NCBI GenBank assembly: GCA_024235315.1 | Contig: JACKMP010000005.1 | Span: forward strand, 62,001 to 126,000 | Direction of reading: 5' to 3' | Length of the DNA stretch: 64,000 nt | Source: Chromatiaceae bacterium | Lineage (GTDB): Bacteria; Pseudomonadota; Gammaproteobacteria; Chromatiales; Chromatiaceae | Part shown: piece by piece, positions 21,044 through 30,123 of the stretch | Position numbering within the stretch: the first letter of the stretch is position 1 | Layout: each line of letters opens with the position of its first letter | Position numbers and translations under genes: made by a program | Notes under the pieces: model-generated | Told to the model about the DNA's origin: nothing | The model's database searches: none | What the model saw: only the letters and a program-made list of their open reading frames with translations

Positions 21044-22723
21044 TTATTCTTTGTTGGCGTCGAGGTGATCTTTCAGAAGCTCACCGAACGCCGTCGTACC
21101 CAAGCTGGCGCCATCGCTGGTATAGGTCGCGATAGCTGCCTTCTCTTCTTCGTAGTCCTTGGCCTTGATCGACAGGCTGATGGTGCGGTTCTTGCGATCC
21201 ACGCCCATGAACTTGGCCTCGATGGTCTCACCTTCCTTCAGGACCGAACGGGCGTCCTCGACGCGGTCGCGCGACAGCTCGGAGGCACGCAGGTAACCCT
21301 CGACACCGTCGGACAGTGCAATCACGGCGCCCTTGGCGTCGACTTCCTGCACAGTACCGGTGACGATGGCGCCCTTTTCGTTCAGCGCAAGGAAGCTCGA
21401 CATCGGGTCCTTGTCCAGCTGCTTGATACCCAGCGAGATACGCTCACGCTCGGGATCGACTGCCAGCACCACGGTTTCGAGTTCCTGACCCTTCTTGTAG
21501 TTGCGGATCATGGCCTCGCCGGTGTCGTCCCACGAGATGTCCGACAGATGAACCAGGCCGTCGATGCCGCCGTCCAGGCCGATGAAGATACCGAAATCGG
21601 TGATCGACTTGATGACGCCGCGCACGTGGTCACCCTTGTTGAACTTCTGCGAGAAGTCTTCCCACGGGTTGGCCTGGCACTGCTTCATGCCCAGGGAGAT
21701 ACGACGACGCTCCTCGTCGATGTCCAGCACCACGACCTCGACCTCGTCACCCAGGGTGACGACCTTGCTCGGGTGTACGTTCTTGTTGGTCCAGTCCATC
21801 TCGGAGACGTGCACCAGGCCTTCCACACCGTCCTCGATCTCGACGAACGCACCGTAGTCGGCGATGTTGGTGACCTTGCCGAACAGGCGGGTGTGTTCCG
21901 GGTAGCGACGGGTGATGTTCTCCCACGGATCCTCGCCCATCTGCTTCAGGCCGAGCGATACGCGCATCTTCTCGCGATCGAACTTCAGTACCTTGACGCT
22001 GACTTCGTCACCGATCTCGACCACTTCGGACGGATGCTTGACGCGCTTCCACGCCATGTCGGTGATATGCAGCAGGCCGTCGATGCCGCCGAGGTCGACG
22101 AACGCACCGTAGTCGGTGAGGTTCTTGACCACGCCTTTGACTTCCTGGCCTTCCTGCAGGTTGTCGAGCAGCTTGTCGCGCTCTTCGCTGTATTCCTGCT
22201 CAACCACGGCACGGCGCGAGACCACGACGTTGTTGCGCTTCTGGTCCAGCTTGATGACCTTGAATTCGAGGTCCTTGCCTTCCAGATAAGAGGTATCGCG
22301 CACCGGGCGTACATCGACCAGCGAACCGGGCAGGAACGCACGGATCTGGTCGAGCTCGACGGTGAAACCGCCCTTGACCTTGCCGTTGATGCGACCGACG
22401 ACGATTTCCTCGGCCTCGAAAGCCTTTTCGAGCTTGTGCCATGCGTGATGGCGCTTGGCCTTCTCACGCGACAGACGGGTGGCACCGAATCCGTCTTCGA
22501 CGGCATCCAGCGCGACCTCGACCTGGTCGCCCACCGCACATTCGATGTTGCCATCCATGTCGGTGAACTGAATCTTGGGGATCACGCCCTCGGACTTGAG
22601 GCCCGCATTGACGATGACGTGGTCATTCTCGATCGCGACGACAGTGCCGATGACAATGGCGCCAGGCTGGAGATTGGTGTTGTTGAGGCTCTGTTCAAAG
22701 AGCTCGGCGAAGCTTTCAGACAT
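21044..22723 (-). CDS. rpsA: 30S ribosomal protein S1
   Basis: 559 residues, six S1 (OB-fold) domains: two divergent N-terminal ribosome-binding ones and four RNA-binding ones with repeated motifs such as DYGAFVDLGGIDGLLHITDMAW and DYGAFVEIEDGVEGLVHVSEMDW. Essential for translation of structured mRNAs. ATG 22723 begins MSESFAELFEQSLN. Between cmk and rpsA lie two strong hairpins that could limit read-through or mediate the known autogenous control of S1. Ordinary length (E. coli 557). Confidence 0.98.
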   Translation of the reverse strand: MSESFAELFEQSLNNTNLQPGAIVIGTVVAIENDHVIVNAGLKSEGVIPKIQFTDMDGNIECAVGDQVEVALDAVEDGFGATRLSREKAKRHHAWHKLEKAFEAEEIVVGRINGKVKGGFTVELDQIRAFLPGSLVDVRPVRDTSYLEGKDLEFKVIKLDQKRNNVVVSRRAVVEQEYSEERDKLLDNLQEGQEVKGVVKNLTDYGAFVDLGGIDGLLHITDMAWKRVKHPSEVVEIGDEVSVKVLKFDREKMRVSLGLKQMGEDPWENITRRYPEHTRLFGKVTNIADYGAFVEIEDGVEGLVHVSEMDWTNKNVHPSKVVTLGDEVEVVVLDIDEERRRISLGMKQCQANPWEDFSQKFNKGDHVRGVIKSITDFGIFIGLDGGIDGLVHLSDISWDDTGEAMIRNYKKGQELETVVLAVDPERERISLGIKQLDKDPMSSFLALNEKGAIVTGTVQEVDAKGAVIALSDGVEGYLRASELSRDRVEDARSVLKEGETIEAKFMGVDRKNRTISLSIKAKDYEEEKAAIATYTSDGASLGTTAFGELLKDHLDANKE

Positions 22724-22805
22724 GTGTATTGATTCCCGATCCGCGCATGACGGACCATCCTACCGGTGAGCGAACCCAGTCCGGATTTTTCCAAAGTAAC
22801 GACAA

Positions 22806-22844
22806 CCCGGCATGCCGGGCACCCTGGCCAACTTCAGGTTGGCC
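22806..22844 (-). promoter_or_regulatory. Two hairpins in the cmk-rpsA gap
   Basis: GGCCAAC/GTTGGCC with a five-base loop (22826-22844) begins one base after the cmk stop region, followed by the perfect palindrome CCCGGCATGCCGGG (22806-22819). No long T-run follows, so they are more likely processing, attenuation or S1-feedback elements than a clean terminator. Confidence 0.5.
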
Positions 22845-22845
22845 G

Positions 22846-23520
22846 CTATGACGTTGCGGGATACACCCTTTGGGCGTTCCGCAACACCGTTTCGACGACG
22901 TCCTCGATACTGAGCGCGGTGGAATCGATCACGATTGCATCCGCTGCCGGTACCAGGGGCGATGCCGCCCGACTGCGATCACGCTCATCGCGCTCTTCGA
23001 TCTCAGTCTCAAGGGCGGCGAGATTAGCAGGCAATCCTTTTTCTTTCAACTGCTTATAGCGTCTTTGTGCGCGCTCTGCGGCGCTCGCGGTAAGAAAGAT
23101 CTTGACCCCGGCGTTGGGGAAAACCGTGGTGCCCATGTCGCGGCCGTCGGCCACCAGGCCGGGCGGCTGCGCATAGCCGCGCTGCCAGTCGAGAAGCGCC
23201 GCGCGTACGCCGGGCATCGCGGCGACCCTGGATGCGTTGTTGCCCGCCCCCTCCGTGCGGATCAGATCCGTCACCTCGCGACCGTCGAGAAAGATCTTCC
23301 CGTTATTAAATTCAACATTAAGATGTTCAGCTATCTCGCTGATTTTACTTTCATCTTCAAATCCGACCGCTCGCTGATCGACAGCAAAGCCAACCAGCCG
23401 GTAGAGCGCGCCGGAATCCAACACACGCCAACCGAGCCGGTCTGCCACGCGCTGCGTCACCGTGCCCTTGCCCGAGCCGCTCGGACCGTCGATCGTGATT
23501 ACCGGCAGCGTGTCAGGCAT
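22846..23520 (-). CDS. cmk: Cytidylate kinase
   Basis: 224 residues. Phosphorylates CMP/dCMP. P-loop GPSGSGKGT (residues 10-18), the NMP-binding DSGALYRLVGFA, VADGRDMGTTVFPNAGVKIFLTASAAERAQRR lid region. ATG 23520 overlaps the end of aroA by eight bases. The gene order aroA-cmk-rpsA-ihfB is the conserved supraoperon tail. Confidence 0.96.
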   Translation of the reverse strand: MPDTLPVITIDGPSGSGKGTVTQRVADRLGWRVLDSGALYRLVGFAVDQRAVGFEDESKISEIAEHLNVEFNNGKIFLDGREVTDLIRTEGAGNNASRVAAMPGVRAALLDWQRGYAQPPGLVADGRDMGTTVFPNAGVKIFLTASAAERAQRRYKQLKEKGLPANLAALETEIEERDERDRSRAASPLVPAADAIVIDSTALSIEDVVETVLRNAQRVYPATS

Positions 23521-24835
23521 CGTGCAGTGCCACCCGGCAGCCCGCGGCGGCGGCGAGCTCGACAAACCGTGGAAACGAGGTGTTCACATTGGCGCAGTCA
23601 TCGATCTGAATGTCTCCGTCGGCGCGCAATGCCGCGATCGTGAACGCCATCGCGATACGGTGGTCGCCATGGCTGTCGACCCGCCCGCCGGCGATGGCCC
23701 CGCCACCCTGGATCACGATCCCGTCCGGCGTCGGACGCGCATCCACACCCAGCGCCGCCAGCCCGTCCGCCATCACCTGGATGCGGTCGGACTCCTTGAC
23801 CCGCAACTCTTCGGCCCCGGTGAGCACCGTTTCACCCTGTGCACAGGCAGCCGCAATGAACAGCACCGGAAACTCATCGATCGCCAGCGGCACCTGGTCC
23901 TGCGGGATACGGATACCCTTGAGCGGTGCCGAGCGCACACGCAGATCGGCCACCGGCTCGCCGCCGACCACACGCGCATTGAGCACCTCGATATCGGCGC
24001 CCATCAACCGCAGGATATTGATCACGCCGTCACGGGTCGGATTCATGCCGACGTGTTCGAGCAGCAGATCAGAGCCTTGCGCGATGCTGGCGCCGACCAG
24101 GAAGAATGCCGCCGAGGAGATATCCGCCGGCACGTCGATGTCGCAGGCCTGCAGGCTGCCGCCACCGCTCAGGCAGGCCCGACTGCCCTCTCGCTGCACC
24201 TTGTAGCCGAAGCCCTGCAGCATGCGCTCGGTATGGTCGCGCGTCGGCGCCGGCTCGGTCACACAGGTCTCACCCTGTGCATACATGCCGGCCAACAACA
24301 GGCACGATTTGACCTGGGCGCTGGCCACCGGCATGTCGTAGTGCAGTGCGTCGAGCGCGTCGACAGCGTTGATGTGCAGTGGTGCGGTACCGCCTTCGGC
24401 GCTGTCGATCCTCGCCCCCATCCGCGCCAGAGGCTCGGTCACCCGTTTCATCGGTCGACGCGACAGTGAGGCATCGCCGACCAGCGTGACGTCCATACCC
24501 TGCCCGGCCAGCAGGCCGCACATCAGGCGCATCGAGGTCCCGGAATTGCCGAGATCCAACGGCGCCGATGGCGGCTTCAGGCCGTGCATCCCGACGCCAT
24601 GGATCGTGACCCTGCCGTCGTGCGGTCCGTCGATCTGCACGCCCATGTCGCGGAAAGCACGCAGCGTCGCCAGGCTGTCATCGCCTTCGAGAAACCCGCT
24701 GACCCGGGTCACGCCCTCGGCCAGAGAGCCGAGCATGATCGAACGGTGCGATATCGACTTGTCACCGGGCACCCGCAGCGTCCCGGAAAGGCGACCGCCA
24801 GGGCGGGCCACAAACTGCACATTGCTCGACGCCAA
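23513..24835 (-). CDS. aroA: 3-phosphoshikimate 1-carboxyvinyltransferase (EPSP synthase)
   Basis: 440 residues, monofunctional. Sixth step of the shikimate pathway. PGDKSISHRSIML, LDLGNSGTSMRLM, SQVKS-like SAQVKSCLLLAGMYA, and RVKESDRIQ plus DHRIAMAF blocks are present. The active-site loop reads GNSGTSMRL rather than GNAGTAMRP of E. coli, closer to class II enzymes. The start is TTG 24835 (SSNVQFVARPGG) with AGAGGA upstream; no ATG fits. In Pseudomonas this domain is fused to TyrA; here tyrA lies five genes upstream and separate. Confidence 0.96.
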   Translation of the reverse strand: MASSNVQFVARPGGRLSGTLRVPGDKSISHRSIMLGSLAEGVTRVSGFLEGDDSLATLRAFRDMGVQIDGPHDGRVTIHGVGMHGLKPPSAPLDLGNSGTSMRLMCGLLAGQGMDVTLVGDASLSRRPMKRVTEPLARMGARIDSAEGGTAPLHINAVDALDALHYDMPVASAQVKSCLLLAGMYAQGETCVTEPAPTRDHTERMLQGFGYKVQREGSRACLSGGGSLQACDIDVPADISSAAFFLVGASIAQGSDLLLEHVGMNPTRDGVINILRLMGADIEVLNARVVGGEPVADLRVRSAPLKGIRIPQDQVPLAIDEFPVLFIAAACAQGETVLTGAEELRVKESDRIQVMADGLAALGVDARPTPDGIVIQGGGAIAGGRVDSHGDHRIAMAFTIAALRADGDIQIDDCANVNTSFPRFVELAAAAGCRVALHDA

Positions 24836-24939
24836 CGGAGTGTCCTCTGCGAATAAAGGGGCGCAAGGCTAGTCTCAGGCCGCAAAAAAGACAAGTATTC
24901 GCTGGAAAAACATGGCGTTAAGACCATGCCCGCAACCGG

Positions 24940-26403
24940 CTAACGGGTGTAGCCCTTGAACCCGCGCAGGTGGTAGAGCTGCACCGAGAGGACCATGTCC
25001 GGAAATACCTGAACATGACGCTCCCCGAGGTACTCGTGCTGCTCGAACATCGCCAGTTCCGCCGGTTCCAGCCCGTACTCACCGACGAACACGAACTCGT
25101 CGGCATCGCTGCGCGTGATATCGGCGACCAGCTCATAGTGGTTGTGGGGAATCCCGCCGGCCGGCCACCACGCGGCGACGTGCATATCGCGCGGCACCGC
25201 GTAATAGGACAGGTAGGCCAGGTGCTTGCGCGAATTGCTCAGCAGCACCGCCTGCGGATAGTCCGCTCTGACCCTGGACACCTCGGCCCCGAGCTCGCGC
25301 CAGCCGAGCACCCGGTAGTAAGGTGTCTTGCCACGGGTCAACTCGATACCGAGCACGTTGGCGATCGGGTGATAGTGGTAGAGCACACTGAGCAGCACCA
25401 GGTTGATCGCCATCGCCCAGGCAAACAGGCGTACGCGGTTCTCCCGCACCAGCAGCGCAGACACGAAGATCGTCGCGCTGACGAATGCCGGCGCCGCCCA
25501 GTTCGGATGCGCCCGTGTCAGCAGGGCCTGTACGCTGATCACGCCCAGCATCGCCAGTGCCGTCAGCAACATCAACCGGTGCCGATCCTCGCGGTAACTC
25601 GACGGCGAAAACGCCTTCCACAGAAACAGCCCCATGAATACCGGCCCGAACACGCCGAACTGGGCAGCGATGAACTCTAGCAGACGCTCAGGATGGAACA
25701 GGTCGCGATCGAGCTGCGAGATCTCGGCGGTGTGACGGAAGCTGATGAAGTCGTTCTGTGCGTTCCACCACAGGTTGGGCGCGACGACCAGCACCGCGAC
25801 CAGCAGTCCCGCCCACAAGCGGACATCGGCCAGCCAGTGGCGTTGCGCACGATCGGCCAGCAGCCAGGCCAGCAGGCCGACAGCCAGCACACCCATGCTG
25901 TACTTGCTCAGCAGCCCCAGGCCGGCAACCAGACCGGTACCCAGCCACCAGCGCCAGCGCCCGTCGCCGGCGGCCTTGATGAACAGCAGGATCGTCAAGG
26001 CCCAGAAGAACATCAGCGGCGCATCGGTGGACACGAACAGCGAGTTGAAACCGACCACCGGCATGCAGGCGAACGAGATCCCCGCCCACACGCCGCTGCG
26101 CTCGTCATAGAGTTCACGGCCGATCGCGTAGACGACGACAGCGGTCAGCGAGTACAGGATGATGGCGCCGGCGTTCACCGCCAGTTCCGATGCGCCCCAC
26201 AGACTGGTGGTGACGAAGATCAACCACGCCACCATCGGCGGCTTGGAGAAGTAGCCCCAGTCGGGATGCAGAGACCAGTAGTAGTAATAGGCCTGGTCGT
26301 AGAACAGTGGCAGCTCGGTGCCCCAGATCACCAGCGCGCGATACACACCCAGGATGGCGACAACGGCAAACAGCAGCAGGCGCCCGCGCAGCACCTCGGT
26401 CAT
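24940..26403 (-). CDS. GT39-family polyprenyl-phosphate sugar:lipid glycosyltransferase (ArnT-like)
   Basis: 487 residues with about ten membrane helices. The N-terminal periplasmic loop has DQAYYYYWSLHPDWGYFSKPP, the Asp/Tyr-rich catalytic loop of the PMT/ArnT superfamily, and the later loop STDAPLMFFW. The C-terminal 120 residues are a soluble periplasmic domain. Such enzymes transfer a sugar from undecaprenyl phosphate to lipid A, glycan or protein. It follows a GT2 gene of the ArnC/DPM type, which would make the lipid-linked donor. The acceptor is unknown. ATG 26403 is the best start, although no clear ribosome site is seen. Confidence 0.85.
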   Translation of the reverse strand: MTEVLRGRLLLFAVVAILGVYRALVIWGTELPLFYDQAYYYYWSLHPDWGYFSKPPMVAWLIFVTTSLWGASELAVNAGAIILYSLTAVVVYAIGRELYDERSGVWAGISFACMPVVGFNSLFVSTDAPLMFFWALTILLFIKAAGDGRWRWWLGTGLVAGLGLLSKYSMGVLAVGLLAWLLADRAQRHWLADVRLWAGLLVAVLVVAPNLWWNAQNDFISFRHTAEISQLDRDLFHPERLLEFIAAQFGVFGPVFMGLFLWKAFSPSSYREDRHRLMLLTALAMLGVISVQALLTRAHPNWAAPAFVSATIFVSALLVRENRVRLFAWAMAINLVLLSVLYHYHPIANVLGIELTRGKTPYYRVLGWRELGAEVSRVRADYPQAVLLSNSRKHLAYLSYYAVPRDMHVAAWWPAGGIPHNHYELVADITRSDADEFVFVGEYGLEPAELAMFEQHEYLGERHVQVFPDMVLSVQLYHLRGFKGYTR

Positions 26404-26464
26404 CGAAGACCACACGGAGCGGACCCTGGCGGATGATCCGCGGTGCCGCCGAACCGGCCGCTCG

Positions 26465-27454
26465 TCATACCTGGTGCCATTCGGCTGCGATCTCGCCGTC
26501 GCCGTCAGCGAGCGAATAGGCCGGCCTGCCGCTGGACTCGAAGAAGGTGCGGGCCAGCAGTTCTGACAGCACGCCGGTGGTGAGGAACTGCGCCGAGGCG
26601 ATCAGGCACAGGATACCCACCAGCAGCAATGGACGTTCACCGATCGATTCGCCCATCCCGAACTTGACCACCATCAGGTACATCATGATGAAGGAGCCGA
26701 TAGCTCCCAGCGCCAGACCAATACTGCCGAAGAAGTGCCCCGGCCGCGCGCGGTAACGCAGGAAGAAGTACATCGCGAGCAGGTCGAGCAGCACCCTGAA
26801 GGTGCGCGAGATACCGTATTTGGACTCGCCTGCGACACGCGCCTGATGGCCAACCACGGTCTCGCCGATGCGCGAGGGGCTGGTCACGGTCGCCGCCCAC
26901 ACCGGAATGAAACGATGCATCTCGCCGAACAGACGGATCTTCTTGATCATCGCGGCACGGTATACCTTGAGACTGCAGCCGTAGTCATTGAGCGCCACGC
27001 CGGTCACCTTTGCGATCAGCTTGTTGGCGATGCGCGAGGGGATCTTGCGCAGCACCAGCGCATCCTTGCGTGCCTTTCGCCAGCCCTGCAGCAGGTCGAG
27101 ATCGCGCTCGATAAGCTCCCTGATCATGCGCGGGATGTCGGCCGGGTCGTTCTGCAGATCGCCATCCAGCGTTGCGATGAACTCGCCACGTGCCACGTCG
27201 ATCCCGGCCTGCATCGCCGCGGTCTGGCCGAAGTTGCGGCTCAGGCGCAACGGTTTGACATGCAGCCCGAAATGCTCGACCGCAGCGAGCAGGCGCGTCC
27301 AGGTTGCATCGCGGCTGCCATCATCGACGCAGATCAATTCCCACTGCATGGCGCAGCCGGCCAGTCCCTCGTGCACCCGCTTCACCAGGGCATCGACGTT
27401 TTCCTGCTCGTTGTACAGGGGGATGATGATCGACAAAGTCTGCGGATTATTCAC
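26465..27454 (-). CDS. GT2 polyprenyl-phosphate glycosyltransferase (ArnC/DPM1-like)
   Basis: 329 residues. The cytosolic GT-A domain carries IIIPLYNEQENVDALVKRV, CVDDGSRDATW and TLDGDLQNDPADIP (the DxD-type metal site), then QGWRKARKDALVLRKIPSRIANKL. Two C-terminal membrane helices follow (about 232-255 and 268-292). This architecture makes undecaprenyl-phosphate sugars. Start is GTG 27454. It pairs with the GT39 gene 61 bases downstream. Confidence 0.9.
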   Translation of the reverse strand: MNNPQTLSIIIPLYNEQENVDALVKRVHEGLAGCAMQWELICVDDGSRDATWTRLLAAVEHFGLHVKPLRLSRNFGQTAAMQAGIDVARGEFIATLDGDLQNDPADIPRMIRELIERDLDLLQGWRKARKDALVLRKIPSRIANKLIAKVTGVALNDYGCSLKVYRAAMIKKIRLFGEMHRFIPVWAATVTSPSRIGETVVGHQARVAGESKYGISRTFRVLLDLLAMYFFLRYRARPGHFFGSIGLALGAIGSFIMMYLMVVKFGMGESIGERPLLLVGILCLIASAQFLTTGVLSELLARTFFESSGRPAYSLADGDGEIAAEWHQV

Positions 27455-27493
27455 GGCGCGGTCCGGTTGAGCGGGATGACGGCGTATTATTAC

Positions 27494-28411
27494 TCAAGCG
27501 CCGGACCGTTTGACCGGAATCAGCAGCGCCAGGGCACCGAAAATCAGCGTGCAGGCCAAAATGAACAGGTGCAGATTGACCGCGGCAGCAAGCAGCGCCT
27601 CGGCCGGCAGCGCGCTCAGACTGCCGCCCAACACCATCGCCGCCTCGTAGTTGCCGAACCCTGCAACGCCCTGGATCGGCAGCGCATTGCTGATTTCTGC
27701 GGCGATGATCCCCGGGACCAGCGTCGACATCGACGCATCCACGAAGTAACCGGCAACGCTGACGAATGCGGCGAGTTTCAGCGACCAAGTCAGCACCGTC
27801 CACAGCAACAGGCGCAGGTATCGCGTGAACTGCTGAGGCAGACCGCTGACCAGGATACGCAGCAGGCCTGCCAGTCTGCTCTCCCGCCCCATGGTTGCCG
27901 ACATGATCTTTGCGCGCAGAGGCTGCAGCAGCAGCGGCACTATCAGTCCCAGCGCGACTGGCACCCACAGCAATGCCGGACCGCGCACTGCGTACACCAG
28001 CAAACCCAGCCACAACAGGATCCAGAAGTCGGCAACGCGCAACCACAGCAGGTTGGCGATGCTGCTGGCATAGCGCTCGCTGAAGTGTCGTTTCATCATC
28101 AGCGGAAACGCCGCCTCGCCGGTGCGCATCGGCAGCAGGTTCAGCACCGTGGTATGCAGCACGTTGATGCGCAGGTAGAGCGGGAACGGTGCTGGCAGAC
28201 GCGGACTGTAGAGATCGTACAGTCGTGCCGCGCGGGTCAGATAGCTGAGCGCGGTCAGGATCACGAGTAGCAGCAGTTCTCCCGGCGGAAACGCCAGCCA
28301 GGGACGCAACAGGGTGATCCACCCGATACTGTCCTGCACCCACCAGGCGAGTGCCAGCAGCATCAGGGCGGCAATCAGCCATTTGACTGCGGGTCGGCGC
28401 CAGGGATTCAT
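27494..28411 (-). CDS. UPF0104/LPG-synthase-TM family membrane protein (flippase-like)
   Basis: 305 residues, about eight membrane helices. Motifs typical of the family: RAARLYDLY, NLLPMRTGEAAFPLMMKRHF, SNALPIQGVAGFGNYEAAM. Members include the translocase half of MprF and AglD-type proteins; roles in moving or handling lipid-linked substrates are suspected. ATG 28411 (MNPWRRPAVKW) is chosen over a TTG 48 bases upstream. It sits upstream of the GT2-GT39 pair with 39 bases between. Confidence 0.8.
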   Translation of the reverse strand: MNPWRRPAVKWLIAALMLLALAWWVQDSIGWITLLRPWLAFPPGELLLLVILTALSYLTRAARLYDLYSPRLPAPFPLYLRINVLHTTVLNLLPMRTGEAAFPLMMKRHFSERYASSIANLLWLRVADFWILLWLGLLVYAVRGPALLWVPVALGLIVPLLLQPLRAKIMSATMGRESRLAGLLRILVSGLPQQFTRYLRLLLWTVLTWSLKLAAFVSVAGYFVDASMSTLVPGIIAAEISNALPIQGVAGFGNYEAAMVLGGSLSALPAEALLAAAVNLHLFILACTLIFGALALLIPVKRSGA

Positions 28412-28552
28412 CCGCGGGTCCGGTCTCTCGGTTGACTTGGCCTGGTTTTGGACATTCAATGACCCCGCTTTACGCGACCCTGCGCATTGGGCCTTTGCCG
28501 CTCACCGGGCCGGACGTCCTCACGCGATTCCAACCATTCGCTGACACTCGAC

Positions 28553-29218
28553 ATGCAATTGACCCTGAAAATGTGGCCGTTATGGCTGATCGTGGGCCTC
28601 GCCCTGCTGTTTCGACTGATGCCGGGTATCGACCTGTGGTTCGCCGGGTTGTTCTACGACCCGCAGGACGGCTTCTTCCTCAGCCAGACCCTGCCGGTAC
28701 AATTCAGTTACTACCTTTTCCGCTACACACCATTCTTTCTGGTGCCGCTGCTGTTGTGGCTGCTGTACGCCAGCCGACGCTGGGGCGGCGAGCACGAGCG
28801 CCCTCTGCGCCGGTCTATCGTCTTCCTGTGCGTCACCCTGGCGATCGGCCCCGGCATCGTCGTCAACAGCATACTGAAGGCGGAATCCGGTCGCGCCCGG
28901 CCGTCGCAAGTCGAGCAGTTCGGCGGTGACAAGACCTTTACACCTGCGTTCGTCATCGCCGACCAGTGTGAAAAAAACTGCTCTTTCGTCAGTGGCCATG
29001 CCGGCATGGGGTTCTTCTTCCTGGCTTTCGCCTGGGTGCTGCGCGACCGGCGCTGGCTGCTCTATGGTGGACTGACCGGTGCGGCGGCGGGTTTCGGCCG
29101 CATCGCCCAGGGCGCACACTTTCTCAGCGACGTGGTCTTCAGTGGCGTCGTGGTGCTGCTCACCGCCCTGCTCTGCGCGCGCTGGATCCTCGGCCGCTGG
29201 TCACCTGAGCAGCGCTGA
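28553..29218 (+). CDS. PAP2-family membrane phosphatase
   Basis: 221 residues, six membrane helices. All three phosphatase motifs are seen: KAESGRARP (KxxxxxxRP), CSFVSGHAGMG (PSGH-type) and GRIAQGAHFLSDV (SRxxxxxHxxxD-type). Homologues dephosphorylate undecaprenyl diphosphate or the 1-phosphate of lipid A (LpxE/LpxT group). It is the only plus-strand gene in the 20.6-38.9 kb block, divergent from the flippase-like gene and convergent with tyrA (29 bases apart). Lipid substrate is inferred from context. Confidence 0.88.
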   Translation: MQLTLKMWPLWLIVGLALLFRLMPGIDLWFAGLFYDPQDGFFLSQTLPVQFSYYLFRYTPFFLVPLLLWLLYASRRWGGEHERPLRRSIVFLCVTLAIGPGIVVNSILKAESGRARPSQVEQFGGDKTFTPAFVIADQCEKNCSFVSGHAGMGFFFLAFAWVLRDRRWLLYGGLTGAAAGFGRIAQGAHFLSDVVFSGVVVLLTALLCARWILGRWSPEQR

Positions 29219-29247
29219 ACAAGCGGATCACACGCCGCCCCGCCCGC

Positions 29248-30123
29248 TCACTTCAGGCCGTCGATGTAGCGGTCACGCGCCGCCTTGGCGCGCTCGAAGA
29301 TCGCCAACAGCGCATCACCGTCGGCCTCGCCGATGCGTGCCGCCAGTTCATTCATCTCGTCGGCGAAGGCGGCCAGCATCGGCCCCAGTGCCTGTCGGTT
29401 GGCAATGCAGATATCCCGCCACATCACCGGATTGCTCGACGCGATGCGCGTGAAGTCGCGAAAGCCGCCGGCGGCGTAACGGAACACCTCGTCGTTCTCC
29501 TTCAGGCGCGCGAGCATATCGACCAGCCCGAACGCCAGCATGTGCGGCAGATGACTGGTCGCCGCCAGCACCTCGTCGTGGTGCTGTACCGGCATCTCGG
29601 TGACCTCGGCGCCGCAGGCCTGCCACATCTCGCGCACACGCCCCACGGACGCCGCGTCATTCTCCGCCAACGGCGTGAGGATCACGCGCCGGTTCTGATA
29701 GAGCTCGGCGAAAGAGGCGGCGACACCGTTGTTCTCGGTACCTGCAATCGGGTGCCCGGGTACGAAGCGTGCCAGCAGCTCTGGGGCCACCGCCCGGCAA
29801 TCGGCGACCACGCTGCCCTTGGCGCTGCCGCCGTCGGTGATCAACGCCGTCTCCGGCAGGCTGTCGCGCATGGCCGCGAATGCTCCGCGCATCGCCCCCA
29901 GCGGCACCGACAGAAACACGACATCGGCATCGCGTACTGCCTCGGCGATATCGTGCGTTGATCGGTCGATGACGCCCAGCGCCACCGCTTCGTCGAGATT
30001 GGCCTTGCCGCGACCACAGCCCACGATCTGGTCCACCTTGCCGGCGGCCCGCAGCGCACGCGCCAGGGAGCCACCGATCAGGCCGACGCCGATGACCGCG
30101 AGCCTGCCGATCGACCCACTCAC
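29248..30123 (-). CDS. tyrA: Prephenate dehydrogenase / arogenate dehydrogenase
   Basis: 291 residues. NAD(P)-binding GVGLIGGSLARALR (12-25), PVHPIAGTE-type GHPIAGTENNGV, and SHLPHMLAFGL with the helical dimer domain SNPVMWRDICIANR. Converts prephenate toward tyrosine. GTG 30123 overlaps the hisC stop as GTGA. Whether it prefers prephenate or arogenate cannot be read. Downstream the supraoperon is broken by the lipid-glycosylation module. Confidence 0.94.
   Translation of the reverse strand: MSGSIGRLAVIGVGLIGGSLARALRAAGKVDQIVGCGRGKANLDEAVALGVIDRSTHDIAEAVRDADVVFLSVPLGAMRGAFAAMRDSLPETALITDGGSAKGSVVADCRAVAPELLARFVPGHPIAGTENNGVAASFAELYQNRRVILTPLAENDAASVGRVREMWQACGAEVTEMPVQHHDEVLAATSHLPHMLAFGLVDMLARLKENDEVFRYAAGGFRDFTRIASSNPVMWRDICIANRQALGPMLAAFADEMNELAARIGEADGDALLAIFERAKAARDRYIDGLK

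Noticed and set aside
21020..22732. 570-codon plus-strand open frame
   Set aside because: Exact antisense of rpsA; produced by GC-rich codon use. rpsA is certain on the minus strand.
26735..28270. 511-codon plus-strand open frame
   Set aside because: Antisense of the GT2 and UPF0104 genes; Gln/His/Arg-rich with no recognisable fold.
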